64,000 nt of DNA from an uncultured Lachnospiraceae bacterium (GTDB lineage Bacteria > Bacillota > Clostridia > Lachnospirales > Lachnospiraceae), in assembly GCA_958402795.1 (NCBI GenBank), contig CATXUX010000002.1:1-64000 (forward strand). The letters are read 5' to 3'. Below the pieces are notes generated by a model. The model had not been told where the DNA came from. It saw nothing but the letters and a program-made list of their open reading frames with translations, and ran no database searches. A program made the translations under genes and the position numbers. Below, in pieces: positions 8,970-17,435 of the stretch (positions are counted from its first letter, which is position 1; every line of letters begins with the position of its first letter).

Positions 8970-9548
8970 ATGAGCAGTAAAATACAGGACGAAAGATACC
9001 GCATCACGGAAGAGGCCATTTGTGATGCGTTTCTTTTACTACTGAAAGAAAAAGAGCTGGACCGGATCACCGTATCGGACGTAGTAAAAAGAGCAGGGAT
9101 CGTGCGGAGCACGTTCTATAATCACTACGAAGATATTCCTGCTCTTGTAACGGCGATTGAAGATCAAACGATCGAGGATCTGTTCGCCCTTATGGAAACC
9201 TTTCACCCGAAAAATGACCGGGAGGTGTGCCGTTCGTTTTTCATGGCGGTCTGCAGCTATACGAAGACGAATCCTTTTATGGCAAATCTTCTGCAAAATC
9301 CAAGAAGTAATGCCTTCTTTGAAAAAAACTTAACCATGCTTCACCGTTATGTAAGGCAGACGGTGCAGAGTACAACACCTTCCCGGCACAGCAAAGAGGA
9401 GTATTCCTACATGATCGCCTGCGCGATCGGAAGCACCCTCGGCGTACTTCACAAGTGGGCGCTTGGAAACTTCCAGACTCCCGTTGAAACGGTCGCGGAG
9501 CTTCTGACACAGGCATTTGTCAATGGGATGCTTCCATTCATGTCCTGA
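8970..9548 (+). CDS. TetR/AcrR family transcriptional regulator
   Basis: A 192-residue one-component regulator. The N-terminal helix-turn-helix reads ITVSDVVKRAGIVRSTFYNHY (helix 3 about residues 42-50), the classic TetR recognition segment. The C-terminal half is a helical ligand domain of the type common in Firmicutes TetR proteins, with an unknown ligand. It is convergent with the ligase-carrier-condensation operon and overlaps the ligase gene end by 11 bp, so it is a reasonable candidate regulator of that set, but the sequence does not prove it. Confidence 0.88.
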   Translation: MSSKIQDERYRITEEAICDAFLLLLKEKELDRITVSDVVKRAGIVRSTFYNHYEDIPALVTAIEDQTIEDLFALMETFHPKNDREVCRSFFMAVCSYTKTNPFMANLLQNPRSNAFFEKNLTMLHRYVRQTVQSTTPSRHSKEEYSYMIACAIGSTLGVLHKWALGNFQTPVETVAELLTQAFVNGMLPFMS

Positions 9549-11097
9549 TGCAGACAGGTTCATCAATCATGGCTTCCTGCCGTTTGATCTTCTTTGTCGA
9601 GCTTCTGACAAACGGATTTTTCCGCACGACCAGTCCGGTGATCTGACGGTAGGTCGGCTGTGATTTATTATACTGATCCAAAAATGTCTGCAGCGCGGTC
9701 TGTACCGCTTCTTCGTCCATTCCTCCGGCAGCGACAGTCTCCTGATCCGGATAGATTCTGGCGGTAAGTCCGTTCTTTTCGCCGGTTACGATCACTTCGC
9801 CTACAAGATTGTTGAGCGCCAGCTTGTTTTCAATCTCTTCCGGAGAAATATTTTCGCCGTTGGAGAGAATAATCAGATTTTTCACTCTTCCGTTTATAAA
9901 CAGGAAGCCGTCTTCGTCCAGATATCCTTTGTCTCCCGTATGAAGCCAGCCGTCTTTCAGGGTTTCGGCAGTCTCCTTCGGCATGTTATAATATCCCTTC
10001 ATGACGCTGCTGCCACGTACGAGGATTTCTCCGTCGTCAAATGCAAGCTCCACATTACAGAGCGGTCTTCCGACAGATCCGGCCTTATGGTCGTCCGGCG
10101 TGTTCGAGCTGATGACAGGAGAGCATTCTGACATTCCGTATCCCTCAAAAATATCCACCCCATATTCTGCAAATTGATCAATATAATAGGGGTCCAGATG
10201 AGCGCCTCCGGTAAAAATGATACGGAGATTGCCTCCGAATAGTTTGTCCGCCAGTATTTTTTTCGGAATCGCGGGATCCGCGGCGGAGAGCTTCTTGTAA
10301 ATCGTCTCAACCATCAATGGCACCATGAGCATGACGTCCGGTTTGAAGATGCTCATATTTCTCACCATGTGTAAAAGGGAGTCGTTGATGCATACCGTCG
10401 TACCGAGAGAAAATCCCTTGAGCCAGTCCATTACCAGACAGAACGCATGATGGATCGGAAGGACGCTCAAGAGCACACTTCCGGGTTCTTTTGTGTAATT
10501 TACGGATTCTACATTTGTCGCCAGGTTACGTTGTGTCAGCATCACGCCCTTACTTTTTCCGGTTGTTCCGGATGTATAAATAATCGTAGCCACGTCTTCC
10601 GGGGCCGGTCTTTGTGAACCGTCCCCTGCTTTTTTGGAAGATTCTTTCAATCCGGCAAGAGAATCTGTTTTTTTATTGGAAATCTCCGGCGCTTCGTCCA
10701 GCAGCCATATTTTTTTCAGTTTCGGGCACTGTTCCAGAATGCCATCTAAAAGCACCCGCTTTTTGGAACTCAGGAAAAGCGCTTCGGAATCAGAACGGTT
10801 GAGAAGATCGATCAGATCCTCTTCCGGGAGGCCTGCATCGAGAGGCACCGCAGCCGTATTTCCGGTAATGATCCCGAGATAGCTTTCAATCCAGTCTACA
10901 GAGCTGGTTCCGATCAGGGCAATATGCGCCCCATGAAATCCTTCTGCGGCCAGTCCCTTTCGGATCGCAGCGACATTTTCCAGCAGCTCGTGATAGCTTC
11001 TGGAGAGAATTTCTTTCTTTTTCAGCCATTTGACGGCTTTGATCTCCGCATATTTTTGACAGCTTTCTTCTAATATATCTCGAATCAGAGTTTCCAT
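9538..11097 (-). CDS. AMP-forming acyl/aminoacyl ligase (stand-alone adenylation enzyme)
   Basis: ANL-superfamily enzyme that activates a carboxylic acid as acyl-AMP and passes it to a thiol. The P-loop A3 motif YTSGTTGKSKG is near residue 180, A5-like YGMSECSP near 322, the hinge region GWLHTGDKGY near 392, and a C-terminal K in RSSTKKIKRQE that would be the A10 lysine. 519 residues, full length. It is 15 bp after a carrier-protein gene and belongs to a condensation-carrier-ligase set, so the acceptor is probably that carrier rather than CoA. The substrate (fatty acid or amino acid) cannot be read from the sequence. Confidence 0.85.
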   Translation of the reverse strand: METLIRDILEESCQKYAEIKAVKWLKKKEILSRSYHELLENVAAIRKGLAAEGFHGAHIALIGTSSVDWIESYLGIITGNTAAVPLDAGLPEEDLIDLLNRSDSEALFLSSKKRVLLDGILEQCPKLKKIWLLDEAPEISNKKTDSLAGLKESSKKAGDGSQRPAPEDVATIIYTSGTTGKSKGVMLTQRNLATNVESVNYTKEPGSVLLSVLPIHHAFCLVMDWLKGFSLGTTVCINDSLLHMVRNMSIFKPDVMLMVPLMVETIYKKLSAADPAIPKKILADKLFGGNLRIIFTGGAHLDPYYIDQFAEYGVDIFEGYGMSECSPVISSNTPDDHKAGSVGRPLCNVELAFDDGEILVRGSSVMKGYYNMPKETAETLKDGWLHTGDKGYLDEDGFLFINGRVKNLIILSNGENISPEEIENKLALNNLVGEVIVTGEKNGLTARIYPDQETVAAGGMDEEAVQTALQTFLDQYNKSQPTYRQITGLVVRKNPFVRSSTKKIKRQEAMIDEPVCIRT

Positions 11098-11112
11098 ATC
11101 ATTCCATCCTTT

Positions 11113-11340
11113 TTAAAGTCTTTCCAACAGTTCCAGCGCCTCTCCGACTGTAAGGATCTTCAGCGCCTCTTCTTCTTCCAGTTCTACGTCAAAGGTGTCT
11201 TCAAGCTCGCCCAGAAAGGACATAAAATCAAGGGAGCTAAATCCCAGGTCTTCCCGGAATCTCAGATCATCCGTCATTTCTTCCGGCGTTACCTCGCAAT
11301 ACTGGGACACGATTGTTTTAAACTGCATTTCCTGTGTCAT
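11113..11340 (-). CDS. Acyl/peptidyl carrier protein
   Basis: A 75-residue acidic four-helix carrier. The phosphopantetheine attachment site is Ser36 in DLGFSSLDFM. The start at 11340 has GGAGG six bases upstream; a longer frame to 11388 would place the site inside the gene. It lies between the condensation-type gene and the ligase, so it is most likely the thiolation partner of both. It is distinct from a housekeeping ACP: the motif is SSL instead of DSL and the sequence is very Glu-rich (ELEEEEALK). Confidence 0.88.
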   Translation of the reverse strand: MTQEMQFKTIVSQYCEVTPEEMTDDLRFREDLGFSSLDFMSFLGELEDTFDVELEEEEALKILTVGEALELLERL

Positions 11341-11401
11341 GATCATTCCTCCATCTATTATAACCGGGGTGTTTGCCCCCGATATCATTGCCGTTTGTTT
11401 C

Positions 11402-11542
11402 TTAGATCGTCTCCATGATCTCTCCGATACTCATGTCGGGTTCTGCAATCCCTTTGAAAAGAATGCGCATCATATAGTAGTATAAAAGCTCCATATCATG
11501 TTCAGTCAGATGCGCCGTCTGGTAATGATAGGAGAAGTTCAT
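11402..11542 (-). pseudogene. C-terminal fragment of the condensation-type protein, out of frame
   Basis: Forty-six codons, beginning MNFSYHYQ at 11542, continue the condensation fold (last strand and helices) but lie in the -1 frame relative to the main gene. The ATG overlaps the TGA of the main frame, and five Gs stand immediately before it with no usable ribosome-site spacing. One extra G, or a -1 ribosomal slip on the G run, would restore one protein of about 461 residues. It may therefore be a broken gene, a phase-variable tract, a programmed slip site or an assembly error. Confidence 0.65.
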
Positions 11543-12786
11543 CCCCCATTCTCCGTGTGCGATACGGTCAGATACATCTTTTTCGTTGCCGCGCCGTTTG
11601 CAAACCATTTCGAATGCTGCGGGATATTTACGAGATGCGGATTATCCATTTTTACCGGCATGGGTTGGTAGGTGAGATAACAACTTTCGTAGGCTGTATT
11701 TTCCGGCGTATGATACCGTCTGCGCATCTCTTCCTCAATCAGCATGGGATCGTAATTGCTGTGCATATAAATCCGGTTCTGTACATTCTGAATCTCATAG
11801 GCTGCGGAAATAAAATCGGTATCCGCGGAAATCACGGTTCGGCAGGGGAACATGATCGTCCTGCTGCCCCCGGAAGTCCATTCCGCATGGGTGGAGCGTC
11901 TCGAAATAAAATTTTCAATCGTAATATCTTCCTGCCCGTTATTTACCTTTGACAGATAGGTCCGGATTCCCAGCAGCAAAAGATTGGTCATAGAAAGCTG
12001 ATGATTCATGCAGAAATCCATCAGGTTCTTTGTCGGTTCCGGTTCCAGAACATAATCCTTTACCTGAACAAACAGATTTTCCAGCTCGATATCCGCTGCG
12101 CGCAGATCTGGATTACCGTGCCGTTTTCTTGCCGCTTCCAGAACAGAAGATCCCTGGATATCCGAGTAAAGCGGTTCTCCCAGTGCGTCCAGTTGATCGT
12201 CCCAGAACTTCTTGTCCTTTGCAAATCGTTTCTCATTGGCTGCTTTTTTCAGATCCTTTTGCAGGACGGTTTCAAAATCTGCAAGATCCTGCGGATATTC
12301 AGACCGGAATCTATAATGGGTATAAAGCTGCATCAGGTCGTTGATCATCACCACCAGTCCGCAGGAATCAATCAGTCTGTGATCCATATGGATAAATAAT
12401 CCGTTATAGCCTTCCGGAAGCTTTACCATCGTGATATCACAGAGAGGAATATCGTATCCGTCAAACGTCTCGTATGCCCACTGCTGCATCAGGTGATCCG
12501 CCTTGGTCAGACTCATGCCGGATAAATCCTTAAGCGGAATGTCTCTGGCGTCCTTTTCCACAATATACTGCTTTACATCGCCGTTTTCATCTGGTTTTGT
12601 AAAGCGGATCCGCATACATCCATAACGCTCTATTTCCAATTGGATACATTTTTTCAGAAGTCCAAAATCCAGGGCAGATTTTAAAGATGCCACCACGCTG
12701 ACTCCGGATACCTGCTGCGTTCCATACGTGCGGATCCAGTTATGGTGCATTTTCTGCGCCGCTGTCAAAGGATAATAGTCTCTCAT
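11539..12786 (-). CDS. Stand-alone condensation-domain/acyltransferase-like protein (frameshifted near the 3' end)
   Basis: A member of the condensation/WES/PapA acyltransferase superfamily, which joins carrier-bound acyl groups to amines or alcohols. It starts MRDYYPLTAAQKM, as NRPS C domains do, at an ATG following AGGAGG. The HHxxxDG active motif is altered to DHRLIDS (residues 135-141): the second, catalytic His (136) and the Asp remain, while the first His and the Gly are changed. The frame ends after 415 residues at TENGG-stop, before the last part of the fold, which continues in the -1 frame at 11402-11542. It is the first gene of a set with a carrier protein and an AMP-forming ligase. 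The product is unknown. Confidence 0.78.
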   Translation of the reverse strand: MRDYYPLTAAQKMHHNWIRTYGTQQVSGVSVVASLKSALDFGLLKKCIQLEIERYGCMRIRFTKPDENGDVKQYIVEKDARDIPLKDLSGMSLTKADHLMQQWAYETFDGYDIPLCDITMVKLPEGYNGLFIHMDHRLIDSCGLVVMINDLMQLYTHYRFRSEYPQDLADFETVLQKDLKKAANEKRFAKDKKFWDDQLDALGEPLYSDIQGSSVLEAARKRHGNPDLRAADIELENLFVQVKDYVLEPEPTKNLMDFCMNHQLSMTNLLLLGIRTYLSKVNNGQEDITIENFISRRSTHAEWTSGGSRTIMFPCRTVISADTDFISAAYEIQNVQNRIYMHSNYDPMLIEEEMRRRYHTPENTAYESCYLTYQPMPVKMDNPHLVNIPQHSKWFANGAATKKMYLTVSHTENGG

Positions 12787-13043
12787 AAGCAACCTCCTCG
12801 TTCTTTCATTTGAAAAGTAGCACATTTTGCCTTCAATTTCTACCCACACAAAGATTTAACAAACACTTTACAGAAAATTGACCAGAAAAAGCATCGGAGT
12901 AACTGCGAATGTTATGAGAACTGCTTGACTTTTTTCTATAATCTGTCTAAACTGAATACAATGACGATATCAGGGGCAAAAGGATTTGAGTTGCTTTAGG
13001 ATTGCAGGAGTGTAAGAGTATATAGATCACGCAGGAGGAGCTT

Positions 13044-14438
13044 ATGAGCAGGCAGGAATGGGAACGGTTCGGTGAAGAAATCTGCCGGAATGTGCAGGAC
13101 GCGGTTGATTCCGGTGATTTCAGCAGATTAAGCCGGACGGTAACGGACGCCGTGAACGGAGCAGCGGACAGCCTGTCCCGGACAATGCGGGGAATGGGCG
13201 GAGCGGCAAATGGAAGCGCCGGTCAAACCCGGAAAAATACAGAGAGTCAACAACAGTATCAATACCAGCATAATACGGGAGAGGACTATAGCGGGAACAG
13301 ATACCGGCATGATACGAAGGCAGAAAGTAGAGGAAACGCATACCGGTACGACGCAGGAACAGAAAACAGAGAGAACGTATACCGGTATAACACAAAGACA
13401 GAAGGCCGCGGATATGCGCATCAGTATAATCAGGCCGCGGAGAAAAGGAAAAGCAGTCTTCCGGTGCTGTATGCGTCTGCGGCTTCTACGAAAGTCGGTG
13501 GTATTCTTCTGAGTGTTTTCGGATATTCACTTTCTATTGTGAATTTACTGGGATTTATTGTGGCATTTGTGTTTACGATGAATAGTCCGGAGGCTGCCGG
13601 TGTGGCGGTTACGTCCGCCTGTGCAGTGCTTTCGGCGGTGACTGTCGCAATGGCGGCGGCAGGAACGAAGATGCTGGGAGGTTTTAAGCGTTTCCGGTCC
13701 TATATCCGCGCGCTTGGTGAGCGGGAGTACTGCAGGATCGAGGAACTTGCCGACCGGATCGGGAAGAATTCGAAGTTTGTTGCAAAAGATCTGGAACGGA
13801 TGATTCAAAAAGGCTGGTTTCGGCAGGGACATCTTGATGAGCAGAAAACCTGTCTGATGGTCAGCAATAAAGCCTACGGCCAGTACCAGGCGCTGATGGA
13901 ACAGACCCGGAAGCAGGAGCAGGAAGAACGTGAGAGAAAAGAGCGGGAGAGGAAACGCGCAGAACAGGAAGAACGGGATGCGACGAAGCTTTCGCCGGAG
14001 GTACGTGAGGTGATCGAGGCGGGAGAAGAATACATCCGCCGGATCCACGCGTGCAACGATGCCATTCCGGGAGAAGAGATTTCTGCGAAGATTTCCCGGA
14101 TGGAGATGCTGGTGGACCGGATCTTTGACCGGGTGGAGGAGGAACCGGAGACGGTATCAGACCTCCACCGCATGATGAATTATTACCTGCCGACGACGGT
14201 GAAACTTCTGGAGGCGTATGAGGATCTGGATGCGGAGCCGGTACAGGGAGAGAATATCCGTAACTCCAAGCGGGAGATTGAGAAGACGCTGGACACGCTG
14301 AACACGGCGTTTGAGAAGTTGTTAGACAGCATGTACCAGGATACGGCATGGGATGTGTCTTCCGATATTTCGGTATTGCGCACGATGCTGGCGCAGGAAG
14401 GACTGACGGAAGACGGATTGAAAGATAAAAAGGAATAA
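13044..14438 (+). CDS. xpaC: XpaC-family membrane protein (5-bromo-4-chloroindolyl phosphate hydrolysis family)
   Basis: 464 residues with an unusual layout. The N-terminal segment (1-70) carries short amphipathic stretches, followed by five 13-residue repeats (74-136), two membrane segments (about 152-180 and 187-212), and a cytoplasmic part. The cytoplasmic part has a winged-helix-like stretch (EYCRIEELADRIGKN, 232-246), a Glu/Arg coiled coil (290-318) and an XpaC-type helical C-terminus. XpaC proteins are widely paired with TelA, as here (17 bp to the next gene), and the pair is linked to envelope-stress or toxic-anion tolerance, but the molecular role is unclear. Start at ATG after GGAGGAG. 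Confidence 0.78.
   Translation: MSRQEWERFGEEICRNVQDAVDSGDFSRLSRTVTDAVNGAADSLSRTMRGMGGAANGSAGQTRKNTESQQQYQYQHNTGEDYSGNRYRHDTKAESRGNAYRYDAGTENRENVYRYNTKTEGRGYAHQYNQAAEKRKSSLPVLYASAASTKVGGILLSVFGYSLSIVNLLGFIVAFVFTMNSPEAAGVAVTSACAVLSAVTVAMAAAGTKMLGGFKRFRSYIRALGEREYCRIEELADRIGKNSKFVAKDLERMIQKGWFRQGHLDEQKTCLMVSNKAYGQYQALMEQTRKQEQEERERKERERKRAEQEERDATKLSPEVREVIEAGEEYIRRIHACNDAIPGEEISAKISRMEMLVDRIFDRVEEEPETVSDLHRMMNYYLPTTVKLLEAYEDLDAEPVQGENIRNSKREIEKTLDTLNTAFEKLLDSMYQDTAWDVSSDISVLRTMLAQEGLTEDGLKDKKE
13263..13451 (+). repeat. Five tandem 39-bp/13-residue repeats inside xpaC
   Basis: The encoded units share the pattern Y-[RQ]-[HY]-[DN]-x(5)-R-x-N/Y-x with an exact 13-residue period (residues 74-86, 87-99, 100-112, 113-125 and a partial 126-136). 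The repeats are Tyr/Arg/Asn rich and probably disordered. They lie just before the membrane segments. Confidence 0.82.
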
Positions 14439-14455
14439 GAAGGGGGTAACGTACA

Positions 14456-15598
14456 ATGGCGGTGGACCTGAAAGATTTTACGACTGCGCCGACGCTGACA
14501 CTGGATCCGTTTGCGGAAATGAAAAAGGCGGATGTGGCAGTACAGGAAGAAAAAGCGGCGCCTGCACAGGAAGAGGATATTTTGTCGGAGGAAGAAAAGC
14601 AGATGGTGGAGTCATTTGCAAAGCAGATCGACCTGACAGACTCGAATCTGATCCTCCAGTACGGGGCAGGTACGCAGAAGAAGATGGCTGACTTTTCCGA
14701 GGGCGCTCTTGAGAACGTGAAGACGAAGGATCTCGGAGAGGTGGGCGGACTGTTAAGCGATGTGGTAACGGAACTGAAAAGCCTGGATAAAGAGGAGGAA
14801 GAAAAAGGCTTCTTCGGGCGGTTCCGAAAGACCGGAAGTAAGATTACTGCGATGAAAGCAAAGTATGAGAAGGCGGAGACGAATGTAAATCGGATTTGTA
14901 CTGTTTTGGAGAATCATCAGGTGAGCCTGCTCAAGGACGTTGCACTTCTGGACAAGATGTACGAATTGAATCTGACCTACTATAAGGAACTGACGATGTA
15001 TATCATGGCCGGAAAGAAGAAGCTCAGTGAAGTCCGGGAAGGAGAACTGGCGGATCTTTTACAAAAGGCGAAGCTAAGCGGCAGGGCAGAGGATGCACAG
15101 GCTGCGAAGGATCTGGATTCGATGTGCAGCCGGTTTGAGAAGAAGCTGTACGATCTGGAACTGACACGCCAGATATCCATGCAGATGGCGCCGCAGATCC
15201 GCCTGGTGCAGAGCAACGATACGGTCATGGTGGAGAAGATCCAGTCGACGATCGTGAATACGATCCCGCTCTGGAAAAGCCAGATGGTACTGGCGCTCGG
15301 AGTGGAGCATTCCGCGCAGGCGGCGGCAGCACAGCGGGAAGTGACGGATATGACGAATGAACTGCTCAGGAAAAATGCAGAGAAGCTCAAGATGGCGACG
15401 ATCGATACGGCGAAGGAATCTGAACGCGGAATCGTAGATATGGAGACGCTGAAGCAGACAAACGAATCACTGATCTCGACGCTGGACGAGGTGCTTCGGA
15501 TTCAGCAGGAAGGCAGACAGAAGCGGCAGGAGGCCGAAGTGGAGATGCAGAAGATGGAGAGCGACCTGAAACAAAAACTTCTCCAGATACAAGGGTGA
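14456..15598 (+). CDS. telA: Toxic anion resistance protein, TelA family
   Basis: A soluble helical protein of 380 residues without membrane segments. The family pattern is clear: an acidic N-terminus, then long helices with an LLDKMYELNLTYYKEL segment near residue 166 and QISMQMAPQIRLVQ near 238, ending in a Gln/Lys-rich coiled coil. TelA (KlaA) was named for tellurite resistance, but most chromosomal copies probably act in envelope stress. It is directly downstream of xpaC and preceded by AAGGGGG, so the two form an operon. Confidence 0.92.
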   Translation: MAVDLKDFTTAPTLTLDPFAEMKKADVAVQEEKAAPAQEEDILSEEEKQMVESFAKQIDLTDSNLILQYGAGTQKKMADFSEGALENVKTKDLGEVGGLLSDVVTELKSLDKEEEEKGFFGRFRKTGSKITAMKAKYEKAETNVNRICTVLENHQVSLLKDVALLDKMYELNLTYYKELTMYIMAGKKKLSEVREGELADLLQKAKLSGRAEDAQAAKDLDSMCSRFEKKLYDLELTRQISMQMAPQIRLVQSNDTVMVEKIQSTIVNTIPLWKSQMVLALGVEHSAQAAAAQREVTDMTNELLRKNAEKLKMATIDTAKESERGIVDMETLKQTNESLISTLDEVLRIQQEGRQKRQEAEVEMQKMESDLKQKLLQIQG

Positions 15599-15684
15599 CC
15601 AGCAGGAAATCAATCACGGAAAATAAGATAAATTCAGGATGGAAGAGATTCTGAGAAAAAGAATATAAGAGGGAGTACAAAATC

Positions 15685-17127
15685 ATGGCAAAGGAAAAGA
15701 AACTGGTAGAATCCATTACTGCGCGGGACGAGGATTTCGCACAGTGGTATACAGATGTCGTGCGGGAGGCAAAGCTCTGCGATTATTCGGGCGTGAAAGG
15801 CTGCCTGAATTATCTGCCCAACGGATATGCGATCTGGGAAAACATTCAGGCGGATCTGGACCGGCGGTTCAAGGAAACGGGAGTAGAAAACGTATATCTG
15901 CCTGTGATGATTCCGGAGAGTCTGTTACAGAAGGAAAAGGACCACATCGAAGGATTTGCTCCGGAGGTGGCGTGGGTGACGCAGGGCGGCACGGAACCTT
16001 TGCAGGAGCGGTTCTGCATTCGTCCCACGTCCGAGACATTATTCTGTGATGTATGGAGCAAGACTGTGCAGTCCTACCGTGATCTGCCGAAGGTATGGAA
16101 TCAGTGGTGCTCGGTGCTGCGCTGGGAGAAAACAACCCGTCCGTTCTTACGGTCCCGGGAATTTTTGTGGCAGGAAGGGCATACGATCCATGCCACCTAT
16201 GAAGAGGCAGAGGCACGCACGATCCAGATGTGGAATATTTACCGCGACTTTGTAGAGGAAGATCTGGCGATCCCGGTGCTTGCGGGACGTAAGACCGAGA
16301 GTGAGAAGTTTGCAGGGGCACAGGATACCTACACGATCGAAGCGCTGATGCACGACGGAAAGGCGCTGCAGTCGGGAACAAGCCACTTCTTCGGCAGTGC
16401 GTTTCCGGATGCATTTGATATCAAATATGCGGATAAGAATAATGAACTCCACAGTGTTTATGAGACGTCGTGGGGATTGTCTACGCGCATCATCGGGGCG
16501 ATCATTATGGTACATGGTGACGACAGCGGACTGGTACTGCCGCCGCGCATCGCACCGGTACAGACGAGAGTAATTCCGGTCGCACAGCACAAGGAAGGCG
16601 TACTGGACAAGGCGAACGAACTGCTTGCCGCTCTGAAAGCAGCGGGATACCGTGCGGCAATCGATGATTCAGAAAAGAGTCCGGGGTGGAAGTTCAGTGA
16701 ACAGGAGATGCTGGGGATCCCGACCCGTATCGAGATCGGTCCGAAAGACATCGAAAAAGGACAGGTTGTGATCGTGCGCCGTGACACAAGAGAGAAGATC
16801 GTGACGCCGATCGGTGAGGTGACTGATAAACTTTCCGAGATACTTGAGACGATCCAGAAGGATCTGTATACAAAAGCCAAAGCATTTCTGGACGACCATA
16901 TCCACACGGTGACGGATATGGATGAGATGATCCGGACAGCTCAGGAGGAGACCGGATTCATCAAGGCAATGTGGTGCGGAGACGCTTCCTGTGAGGAGAC
17001 CATCAAGGATAAGACGGGCGGCGTGACTTCCCGGTGCATTCCCGAAGAGCAGGAACACCTTTCTGATGTGTGCGTCTGCTGCGGAAAACCGGCAAAACAC
17101 ATGGTATACTGGGGAAAAGCCTACTAA
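15685..17127 (+). CDS. proS: Prolyl-tRNA synthetase, short (archaeal/eukaryotic) type
   Basis: Charges tRNA-Pro. At 480 residues it lacks the editing insertion domain of the long bacterial form. Class II motif 2 lies around [27 protein letters not shown] sequence (about residues 134-157; local differences present) and motif 3 in [10 protein letters not shown] (about 275). The C-terminal zinc-binding extension has Cys pairs (WCGDASCEE and CVCCGKPAK), as in archaeal-type ProS. No T-box leader is visible in the 86 bases between telA and proS, so it may be co-transcribed or have a weak promoter. An intrinsic terminator follows. Confidence 0.95.
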   Translation: MAKEKKLVESITARDEDFAQWYTDVVREAKLCDYSGVKGCLNYLPNGYAIWENIQADLDRRFKETGVENVYLPVMIPESLLQKEKDHIEGFAPEVAWVTQGGTEPLQERFCIRPTSETLFCDVWSKTVQSYRDLPKVWNQWCSVLRWEKTTRPFLRSREFLWQEGHTIHATYEEAEARTIQMWNIYRDFVEEDLAIPVLAGRKTESEKFAGAQDTYTIEALMHDGKALQSGTSHFFGSAFPDAFDIKYADKNNELHSVYETSWGLSTRIIGAIIMVHGDDSGLVLPPRIAPVQTRVIPVAQHKEGVLDKANELLAALKAAGYRAAIDDSEKSPGWKFSEQEMLGIPTRIEIGPKDIEKGQVVIVRRDTREKIVTPIGEVTDKLSEILETIQKDLYTKAKAFLDDHIHTVTDMDEMIRTAQEETGFIKAMWCGDASCEETIKDKTGGVTSRCIPEEQEHLSDVCVCCGKPAKHMVYWGKAY

Positions 17128-17140
17128 AAAAGAACCGTTA

Positions 17141-17190
17141 AAAAAGGCTGTGAAATCTGGAGCTTTTGCGCTTCGTTTCACAGCCTTTTT
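17141..17190 (+). terminator. Intrinsic terminator after proS
   Basis: A 15-bp perfect stem (AAAAAGGCTGTGAAA/TTTCACAGCCTTTTT) encloses a 20-base loop and ends in a T run. The remaining 245 bases up to the next gene show only an AT-rich stretch with a TATTAT-type -10 near 17350. Confidence 0.9.
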
Positions 17191-17435
17191 GTACAAAATC
17201 TGCGATGATCCGTAAGTAGAGAACCCTGTTTATTCGCTGAATCGGATCCGGTCGATCAGAGATTCTTTCTTCACAGAGCGTGCAAGCGCCATTTGTTTAA
17301 TTAGATTTAACAAAAATGTATTTCCTTTTTCTGCTAAATCATGTAATATTATAAAAAGGGAGCTGTTTGACACAAAGCCGGGCAGCTTTCGGGGAGGAAT
17401 AAGGAACAGGGAAGAAAACGAAAGGAGACAGAGAA

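Noticed and set aside
12925..12942. TTGACT followed by TATAAT as a promoter for xpaC
   Set aside because: The two elements are only six bases apart and cannot serve the same promoter. The TATAAT may act with a poor upstream -35, so I did not list it as a feature.
15599..15684. T-box leader for proS
   Set aside because: Only 86 bases separate telA and proS, without the T-box sequence or a terminator stem.
17230..17350. Minus-strand peptide ending ARSVKKESLIDRIRFSE in the gap before the surface nucleotidase gene
   Set aside because: The composition is protein-like, but there is no plausible start or ribosome site near it, and the frame continues antisense into the signal-peptide region. At most an old remnant.
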